Below the pieces are notes generated by a model. That model worked only from the letters and a program-made list of their open reading frames with translations. It was not told the DNA's origin and did no database searches. A stretch of 64,000 nucleotides of DNA from Primula veris (taxonomy: Eukaryota; Streptophyta; Magnoliopsida; Ericales; Primulaceae): positions 27,970,711-28,034,710 of the forward strand of contig OY821741.1 of the NCBI GenBank assembly GCA_963682055.1. Direction: 5' to 3'. Each line of letters starts with the position of its first letter. The stretch's first letter is position 1. The translations under genes and the position numbers were made by a program. This document shows, one piece after another, positions 56,131 through 64,000 of this stretch.

Positions 56131-56762
56131 ATATATGAACACCATAAAAACATCAAGTTGGACATCAAAATCTCAACCCTTCATTTTAACGGCCGAAATG
56201 GAAACAAAATTGGGCTCTACATTTTTTTTCTATTTTCGTTTTAACATATCTCTCTATGAGTTTATTTCTCCATCCCTATTTCTCTTTTCTTCATATTCAA
56301 ATCACTCTAAAACCACATATTTATGAAAATCAAATTCTTATTAATACCCAAATTTTGTAACAAGTAACAACATAAAAATGATCATGTTCTAAAACTTATA
56401 TACATGATCAAAATTTGCATAAATGGATTTTTCTCAAACTCAATAACACCAGATTGTTAATTTTATAACAAGTAATATTGATTAATATTTAATAGTATGT
56501 GGATGGTTAACCGTTAATCATTTTTCCCTTTTAAAAGAATGTATTTTACTCGTTTATTTGGACGATTGGTGGGTTTGTATTGATAATTTTACAGGAAACA
56601 TGTTTTTTTAGCGTACACTCAGGAAAAGTCACGAAGGTAGAAAGAGATAATAGAGCATAGATGGTTTTTTAGTTAGTTTTAATCCTAGCCATTGAAAATA
56701 TATAAAATGAAGGGTTACGATTTTGATGTCCAAATTGATGTTTTTAATGGTGTTCATATACA
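56131..56762. mobile_element. DNA transposon derivative with about 60-bp terminal inverted repeats
   Basis: TATATGAACACCATAAAAAC with the following CATCAA..TGGACATCAAAATC part and AACCCTTCATTTTA on the left is mirrored by TAAAATGAAGGGTT, GATTTTGATGTCCAA and TTAATGGTGTTCATATA on the right. Long TIRs with little inside suggest a Mutator-like non-autonomous element. No 9-bp duplication could be confirmed. Confidence 0.7.
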
Positions 56763-56776
56763 CACATATATGTATA

Positions 56777-57300
56777 CTAGTAATCGTGCCCCACGCGTTG
56801 CGTGTGCGGCTCGTAATGCAATAAAAATATAAGTATAATTATGATATAAATATATGGATAATACAAAAAAAAAAAAACATAGTTTAACATTTAAAAGAAT
56901 ATTTGGTTGTTAAAGAGGGATAAATAGTTTTATTAGTTTTTAATTTTAACATTTTTATGGGAGTATGGTATTATTGTAATTAATATAAATGTGTAGGGGA
57001 TATTTTTGAAAAAAAGTTGCTAAATTGGGCAGCCTCATTTGGCTTGGGTTGACTTATTATAATAGAATGATATATAATTAGTAATATTAGATGCAATAGT
57101 TTTTTTATGTTAGTTAATATTTAAGTTTAAGTTAGTTTCAACTAGCGTTCAATGTTTTTATTTGAGTTTTTTTTTTATGAATTATCATTTTTATTTTTAT
57201 TAACATTTAAATTTAGGATAGTCCAATTAGGGTTCTATATTTTTATTTTGGTTTATTATGTTCTTTTCAATAATTAATGAAATATATTTAGAAATATTAT
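56777..57300 (-). mobile_element. Helitron-like 3' end
   Basis: On the minus strand the sequence GCCGCACACGCAACGCG / TGGGGC can fold into a short GC-rich hairpin, followed after a few bases by ATTACTAG and then T. A hairpin about ten bases before a terminal CTAG next to a T is the signature of Helitron 3' ends. The interior shows the AATATTTAAGTTTAAG repeats also seen at 42130-42370. The 5' end (TC...) was not found. Confidence 0.5.
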
Positions 57301-58325
57301 TGATTTTTAGTTATTCGTGACAATTAAGTGTCTTGAATAATTAATGACATTATAGTCATTTATAATTATAGTGTTGAACTCAATGAGTGATTTAATGCAT
57401 AGGTAGTGTCCCCGGACACTCGTTAACGGACTGATAAAGATGCATAAAAATGATTACAAAGATATTAACGATGTATTTAATGAGATTTACGGATCCCTTT
57501 TTATATTAATGTTCAAAAAACCCAACAATGTGATATAAGTTTTAGCAATGATAACACTTATGACCGCACTTATTGAGGTTGAAAGAAAACTATAACAAAT
57601 TTTGTTTTGTTTAATGTGACTTTTTTTGTCCATGTCAGATAAGATTGATGATTTTGTTAGTTTGGTCATGAGTATATGAGTTGGTGAGTTTATCTAATGT
57701 ACTGTATTATATAAGTTTGTTTTTATTATTTAGCTAGTTTGTTACTTAGACGTATCATTTATATGTTTCCATACTATGTTTTTTAATATTAGTGATAAAA
57801 GGAACTAGTCATTTATTAACAAGATGCACTAGATTAGACAAAATGATAAAAGATTAATTTTGTAAAAGGATTTATTGTTTTCTGAAAGATATGGGCAAAC
57901 GAAGATTTTCTTTGTTAATTTTGATGTTTATTGAAAATCTTCGTTCATATTTGATGCAATTATGACTAGTATAATCAATTAATACTAAAAAAATGTTTTT
58001 AAGTAATGACTATTTAGTGAATCAACTTTTGGAAAATATTTTTAATTAAACTCATTAGTAAACTGCATTTAATTAATTATATTAATGATATAAGAAACAA
58101 TTTTTTCAAGAATTTAATTCACTTTGAATGACATAAGCAAAAAGATTATTTTTTTTTATTAATTTTGATATTTAGGAAAAATAATTCTATTAGATCGTAT
58201 TGGACCGCATGATTACGATCGAATTTTTACAAACTGAACTTTAAATGATTGGAGTTGCGATGGAGGTTAAAATTCAAGGCATGTACCCCGTATTAAATGC
58301 AATAAATAGGTGAATAAATAATATT
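57301..58325. other. AT-rich sequence without recognised features
   Basis: 1 kb with no coding. Two diverged copies of a segment with AAAGAT/AAGATTATTTT... and TTAATTTTGATATTTA lie near 57890 and 58140. The target duplication ATATT (58321-58325) of the next element closes it. Confidence 0.5.
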
Positions 58326-59625
58326 TGTTGAACCATGGGTTCAATAATTGATTTTGATTATAAGTTTGATTATGTATTAATGATTTTACGATTTCTCATT
58401 CGATGATATAATACTTGGTCTTTTCCAAAAATAGAAAATGTATATTTCAGAACGTTAGAAAGTTAGAGTAATTAAAAACGAAGCCAACGGTCAAAGAGGA
58501 ACCAAAATCGGAGTTAAAACGAATAAGTTACGAGCATTCGAAGTATAGCGGGAAAGCCGAAAATTGCCAGAAAACGACCGATCGTTTTGTACAAAACGAC
58601 CGATCGTTTTGGTCCAAAATGTTCCAGTGAGGTCATGATAAAAACGACCGGTCAAAACAGACAAAACGACCGATCGTTTTTGGTCCAATTTTGTCCAGTG
58701 AGGTCGTTATTAAAACGACCGGTCGAAATGCAGAAAACGACCGATCGTTTTCTGCAGAATTCGAAAAACAGCTTTTTAGCTTTTTTCAATAAGTGGCTTT
58801 AACCTTTGGGTAAAGCTCTCAACCTTACCCAACGGTCATAATACATGAAACAGACTTTTCTGGTCTACAAAACTCATCCCAATTATTCTCAAAACACAAG
58901 AAATCAATCCTTCAACCTCTCTCTATCAAAAACACCTAAATTCTCCATTGTTAAGAAAAAGCTCGAAAAAGAGGGAAATTGAAGAGAAAGAAATACAAGC
59001 TCAAATCAAGATCAAGCATCATCAAATATCTCAAATTTGCTTATTTAGAAGCAATCAAATTGTGAGTGTTGTTTTATTTTCGATAAATTTATAAAGAGCA
59101 AACTATAAGCTCATTTGTGAGTGAGTGTTTGGGTAGAAGCTTTTAAGCCAAAGTGTTGGTTAAAAGTTCTAGGTTAAACACTTGGGTACTCATAGATTGA
59201 GGGGGAGTCGTTGACTCGTAAACGTGTTCGCTTGCACTTGTACCAAGAGTAGGAACCTCGGGTAGAGGGTGAGCAAATCGATTGATTAGCTCGATAGGAT
59301 TTGTAATCTCGGAAAGAACATTTTTAGTGAAATACTCAGTAGCATGAATACCGAGGAGAGGACGTAGGCGGGTTTTGCCGAAACTCTATATATCGCGGTG
59401 TCAATTTCTTTCCCTTACTATTTACTTTCTGCAACTTATATTATTTGTGATTGTGCGCATGTTTCAATTCGTTCATATATTATCATCGCATATTTATTGT
59501 CGCAAATATATATTGAGATAGTTGGGTTGTTAATCACGCTTAGAATTTTAATTAGACGAAAAACAGCCAAAACCTTATTCATCCCCCCCCCCCCCCTCTC
59601 TAAGGTTTAGCCACACGGGCCAACA
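58326..59625 (+). repeat. 5' LTR (1300 bp) with palindromic array
   Basis: Between about 58575 and 58755 the near-palindrome AAAACGACCGATCGTTTT or its CGACCGGTCG variant occurs seven times, mixed with two TTCCAGTGAGGTC-type spacers. A run of 14 C sits at 59583-59596. Confidence 0.92.
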
Positions 59626-59626
59626 A

Positions 59627-59640
59627 TTGGTATCAGAGCC
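59627..59640 (+). promoter_or_regulatory. Primer-binding site, initiator Met tRNA
   Basis: TTGGTATCAGAGCC directly after the 5' LTR, the same primer type as the Sirevirus at 32239. Confidence 0.9.
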
Positions 59641-59687
59641 GAGGCTCTTGCATATAGGAATCTAGCGATTTTAGAGTTAAGATCCCA

Positions 59688-61871
59688 ATGGCTAACGTAC
59701 TTATTTTCGCTTCCGGTATTGCTTCATCGCCCAATACTCCACCATTTTTTGATGGGTTAAATTATTCATATTGGAAGGATAGAATGAGCATGTTTTTACA
59801 AAGTTACAATGTTAAACTTTGGATGACCATAAAAGTAGGATATTCCGCACCTACATCCGAAAATAGCGAAAACCCAATCCCCATAGAGGACTTAGATAAC
59901 ACTCAACTAGAAGCCTACTCTACTAACGCTAAAGCGATGTACGCTATTGTTTGTGCCGTTTCCCCTAACGAGTACAAAAAAATTTCCGCTTGTAAAATGG
60001 CTAAGGGTATGTGGGATAAGTTAGTGGTTATGCACGAGGGAACTAACCAAGTTAAGGATTGCAAACTCCAACTTTTAGTTCATGACTACGAGCTTTTTAA
60101 GATGAGCGAGGGAGAAACTATTTCCGATATGCTTGCTAGACTTACCACTATTACTAATGGATTAACATCTCTTGGTAAGTGTTTGTCTTGTAAGGAAATG
60201 GTTTCAAAGGTGATTCGGAGCTTACCAAAGGAATGGGAACCAAAGGTCACCGCAATTCAAGAGGCGCACGACATGAACACATACACTATTGATGCATTGA
60301 CTGGTTCACTCATTACTCATGAGATCACCCTCAATAGTCACAAGCCAATCTCGAAAAAAAAGGAGATAACTTTCAAAGGAACAACTTGTGAAGAAGATGA
60401 TGAACTATCCGATGACGAGAAAAATTCAATGCATATCATTCGAATCGTCAAGGAAATACTAAAGCTTAAAGGCAAACACAAACATAAAGGTAAATCGTCA
60501 AATAGTTCAATTATTTCTAACGATTTTGTTTGCTATGCTTGTGGCAATGAAGGACACATAGCGAGAGATTGCGTCAAGAATCGCAAGAGCAAAGGCAAGA
60601 AGAAGATATTCGCTTCAAGCTCTAGCGATAGTTCCGACCAAGACGAAGTCGGTCATGTTGCTTGTTATGTGGCAAAGGAAGACAACAATGAACTTAACCA
60701 ATCGTCTTCAAGTGAGAGTGAAAGTGAAACCGGTGAGGTAAATGATCTATCCTACGATGATTTACTTCATATGTGTGATGTTTACTCTAAAAGGATAAAT
60801 TCTTCTCTCAGTGAAGAAATAAGATTCTTGAAAAGAGATAAAATTGAAAATGAGTCTATTCCGAAATAGTCATTTTCTTTACATAATGTAGATGACGAAA
60901 AGGAAGACTTGAAAGATAAAAACAATGATCTCGTTATTCAAAACAAGTCTTTACAAACCGAGATCATCTTTCTTAAAAATGAAGTGTCTAGACTTGCTAA
61001 AACTCTTTCAAAATCCCCTTCTTTAGATTGCGACTTAGTAGAAAATTTTGAAGTGTTAAAGGATGCTTCCGATAAAGTTAAAAGCAAAAACAAGCTTTTG
61101 AATTCTCTAGCTTTTAACTTAAATGACAAGGTCAAGCTTTTAGAAACCGAGAATGAAACTTTGAAAAATAAAAACAACGAGCTTGTCATGTCCATTGAAA
61201 AACTTGATTTAACAATTTCCAAGTTTTCTAAAGGTAAAACCGTTTTAGACGAGATTTTGAGTTGTCAAAAAGATGTTAATGACAAAAGTGGTTTAGGTTA
61301 TGATTGTGGTAGTTCTAATTCAAACAAAACCCACTTCGTCAAAGCCTCTAACATTTCTCAAACTCCTACCCCGCCTAAACAAGAGGTTGTTTTTACTAAA
61401 GGGAGTGCTTCCAAGATTTTTCAAAAATCTTTTAATGATAGAAAAGGTTTAGGTTTTCAAACCAAGTTGGATACTCCGAAAAACTTTTCCAAAACTTTGT
61501 ATAAATCTCGTTATGCAAAAAAGTCTATGCATTGTATACATTGTAGTAGAAATGAGCATATTTCTTCTAGATGTCCTTATCGTTTTCGTGTTAGTAGAAG
61601 CGATTTGAAATGGGTAGTAAAGACCAATGTCACTAACAATGTCGGACCCAAAAGAAATTGGGGACAAAAAGACAAATCTCGTGTTGTAGGTATCTCCATT
61701 CAAAAGGAGAAAATCAACAATTGGTTGACAACACCGGCAAAATTCGAGGAAGTCAAGAAAATCGACTCCACCATAAAGAATGACGTACCATTGATCGACA
61801 AAAGTGGAAGGCATACCAACAAATGGTACCACATACTTGGATTTGGAAACGCTCAATGCAAAAGCCATTAG
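59688..61871 (+). pseudogene. Sirevirus-like gag, one stop in the middle
   Basis: The frame opens MANVLIFASGIASSPNTPPF and reads through the UBN2-type capsid region (FDGLNYSYWKDRMSMFLQSY, a block with CKLQLLVHDYELFKM, SLPKEWEPKVTAIQE). The zinc knuckle CYACGNEGHIARDC is at about 60530, followed by an acidic, Ser-rich stretch. A TAG at 60867 interrupts it. The second part (60870-61871) is a long coiled coil (two LKNK..ELV-type heptad blocks) plus a second knuckle-like CIHCSRNEHISSRC, and stops at 61869 after KWYHILGFGNAQCKSH. In full Sireviruses the protease (WYxDSGC) would begin at that very point, so the pol deletion breakpoint lies there. The stop at 60867 could be a real gag subdivision or a mutation. 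Confidence 0.85.
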
Positions 61872-62156
61872 AGAGCAGACTCGACATCACATATTCGGTA
61901 TACTCTACTCTATAATATTTACATATATGTGATGAGTTGGGTCATATGCATCATAATAACATTTTTCATGTTTTGGTTTTTCTTTGAAAACCCTCCACAT
62001 AACCCCATTTTTTTTTGCATTTTTATAATGCCAAAGGGGGAGAAAAATGATGTTTAAAGCAATATATTTAGAGAAATGTGATTTGTTAAAATGGAGAAAA
62101 TATTTTTTATACTTGTAAAATCATCATTATTTTGTCATAATCAAAATGGGGGAGAT

Positions 62157-63431
62157 TGTTGAACCATGGGTTCAATAATTGATTTTGATTATAAGTTTGA
62201 TTATGTATTAATGATTTTACGATTTCTCATTCGATGATATAATTCTTGGTCTTTTCCAAAAATAGAAAATGTATATTTCAGAACGTCATAAAGTTAGAGT
62301 AATTAAAAACGAAGCCAACGGTCCAAGCGGAACCAAAATCGGAGCTAAAACGAAGAAGTTACGAGCATTCGAACTATAGCGGGAAAGCCGAAAATTGCCA
62401 GAAAACGACCGATCGTTTTGGACAAAACGACTGATCGTTTTGGTCCAAAATGTTCCAGTGAGGTCATGATAAAAACGACCGATCGTTTTTGGTCCAATTT
62501 TGTCTAGTGAGGTCGTTATTAAAAAGACCGGTCGAAATGCAGAAAACGACCGATCATTTTCTGCAGAATTCGAAAAATAGCTTTTTAGCTTTTTTCAATA
62601 AGTGGCTTTAACCATTGGGTAAAGCTCTCAACCTTACCCAACGGTCATAATACATGAAACAGACTTTTCTGGTCTACAAAACTCATCCCAATTACTCTCA
62701 AAACACAAGAAATCAATCCTTCAACCTCTCTCTATCAAAAACACCTAAATTCTCCATTGTTGAGAAAAAGCTCGAAAAAGAGGGAAATTGAAGAGAAAGA
62801 AATACAAGCTCAAATCAAGATCAACCATCATCAAATATCTCAAATTAGCTTATTTAGAAGCAATCAAATTATGAGTGTTGTTTTATTTTCGATAAATTTG
62901 TAAAGAGCAAACTATAAGCTCATTTGTGAGTGAGTGTTTGGGTAGAAACTTTTAAGCCAAAGTGTTGGTTAAAAGTTCTAGGTTAAACACTTGGGTACTC
63001 ATAGATTGAGGGGGAGTCGTTGACTCGTAAACGTGTTCGCTTGCACTTGTACCAAGAGTAGAAACTTCGGGTAGAGGGTGAGTAAATCGATTGATTAGCT
63101 CGATAGGATTTGTAATCTCGGGAAGAACATTTTTAGAGAAATACTCGGTAGCACGAATACCGAGGAGAGGACGTAGGCGGGTTTTGCCGAACCTCTATAT
63201 ATCGCGGTGTCAATTTCTTTCCCTTACTATTTACTTTACGCAACTTATATTATTTTAGATTGTGCGCATGTTTCAATTCGTTCATATATTATCACCGCAT
63301 ATCTATTGTCGCAAATATATATTGAGGTAGTTGGGTTGCTAATCACGCTTAGAATTTTAATTAGACGAAAAACGCCCAAAATCTTATTCAACCCCCCCTC
63401 CCTCTCTAAGGTTTAGCCACACGGGGCAACA
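62157..63431 (+). repeat. 3' LTR (1275 bp)
   Basis: Collinear with 58326-59625. It lacks about 22 bp between two palindrome units near 62472 and has a shorter C run at 63392-63397. Confidence 0.92.
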
Positions 63432-63436
63432 ATATT

Positions 63437-64000
63437 TAACCAAGTAATTAAAGAGCAATTATTAACTCTTATGAGGGGAGCAATTTAGGGTTTTTTGCTC
63501 GCTCTTCCGAGAAGCTGAACTGCAGATAATCTCAAAAACATAAAGATAAATCGTGATCATCAATCATATATTCAAAGAATAAAATATAACACCAAATCTA
63601 CACGGGACATGTCCCACAAAGTTAAATTCAAAACAGAAAGATACATTTCTTGTACGAAAAGGAACACGGGACATATCATTCATGAGAGATCTGATTCAAG
63701 CTTGAACTGCAAAAAGGTACAACCATCGGCAGGTCGTCAAGACTAGTGGCACAACGATATGAGACATTCGAGTTGTAACACCGTTAGGGATTCACAATTT
63801 GATTAGATCGACTCAAGTGGGTCTCACTAGTGGCGTAACTATAGTTTATCCATCTCATCCACACAAATTTACGCATGCTAGAGCGGGAAAAACATCAAAA
63901 CAATTTCATGCTACTATTAATGCCGCGATGGGAAGAGAATCTTACCGCCGGAGTAGAGGGGGGGAGTGTGGTTGAAAACAGGTGAAGCGGAGAGGATGGG
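63437..64000. other. Right-edge region, possible gene start on the minus strand
   Basis: Mostly unremarkable. Near 63945 the minus strand has CCGGCG/GTAAGATTC, a plausible splice donor after a Pro/Ser-rich open stretch that runs in from the window edge. An exon of a minus-strand gene is possible but unproven. Confidence 0.3.

Larger units (their letters stand above)
58326..63431 (+). mobile_element. Gag-only Sirevirus-like Copia element (5.1 kb)
   Basis: LTRs at 58326-59625 and 62157-63431 have TGTTGAACC...CAACA ends. A perfect ATATT duplication flanks them (58321-58325, 63432-63436). The primer site TTGGTATCAGAGCC at 59627-59640 and polypurine tract (AATGGGGGAGAT, before 62157) are intact. 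Interior coding is gag only; protease, integrase, RT and RNase H are absent. LTRs differ by a ~22-bp deletion in a repeat, a poly-C difference and scattered changes (about 97 percent identical), so the insertion is fairly young. It could only move with proteins from another element. Confidence 0.92.

Noticed and set aside
58491..58802. Frames in both directions rich in DRF and TGRF
   Set aside because: Translations of the palindromic array in the LTR.
59398..59610. 70-codon frame MSISFPYYLL, repeated at 63207
   Set aside because: Identical position in both LTRs of the gag-only element, so it is LTR sequence.

Overview
This window is nuclear DNA of a flowering plant, almost certainly a eudicot. 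It has intron-containing genes with plant splice sites, a plastid-type cofactor-dependent phosphoglycerate mutase, a plant-specific TTL-type TPR protein, and a dense load of plant transposable elements (Copia/Sirevirus, CACTA, Stowaway and other MITEs, and probable Helitron and LINE pieces). I cannot name the species from sequence alone. No rRNA, tRNA, CRISPR or bacterial-type feature was seen.

Layout. (1) 1-17.7 kb is a nest of transposons. It starts with the leader and LTR of a short-LTR Copia element on the minus strand. A broken CACTA element with a degraded Transposase_24-like gene, subterminal repeats and a terminal TAGTG end follows. Next come a Stowaway MITE, a Copia gag fragment and one exon of an unrecognised plant gene. 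A full-length but decayed short-LTR Copia element (8629-15374) and a 1.9-kb solo LTR (15419-17298) both sit inside one dispersed repeat. (2) 17.7-30.3 kb is the genic island. A phosphoglycerate mutase gene (+, seven coding exons, intact, 349 aa) converges with a TTL-like TPR gene (-, five exons, 587 aa) that ends where the thioredoxin-like domain should begin. A minisatellite of about 160 bp fills the probable leader intron of the mutase gene. (3) 31.0-41.2 kb is a complete 10.2-kb Sirevirus (SIRE-type Copia) with 1.23-kb LTRs, a perfect 5-bp target duplication, gag-pol and an envelope-like third ORF, all broken by frameshifts and stops. (4) 41.7-49.2 kb is a decayed minus-strand Copia element carrying a 415-bp CACTA-type foldback MITE. 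(5) 49.2-58.3 kb holds foldback elements, an LTR remnant, a C2-domain pseudogene, an inverted-duplicated gene fragment, a probable LINE tail, a long-TIR element and a Helitron-like end. (6) 58.3-63.4 kb is a young-looking 5.1-kb Sirevirus-like element that carries gag but no pol.

Most unusual signal: the interior of the 8629-15374 Copia element carries about twenty short stem-loops. Their loops are nearly the same 8-mer (CC[T/A]G[T/A][C/T]G[A/T]) while their stems differ and are each self-complementary. One of them also occurs in the related copy at the start of the window. Two Sirevirus-like elements also carry arrays of short palindromes early in their LTRs, with different sequences (GGTTGCAACC and CGACCGATCG).

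Exon boundaries were set by hand from GT/AG sites, reading frame and family resemblance. Repeat boundaries come from TG...CA ends, TIRs and target duplications read directly. No database search was possible.
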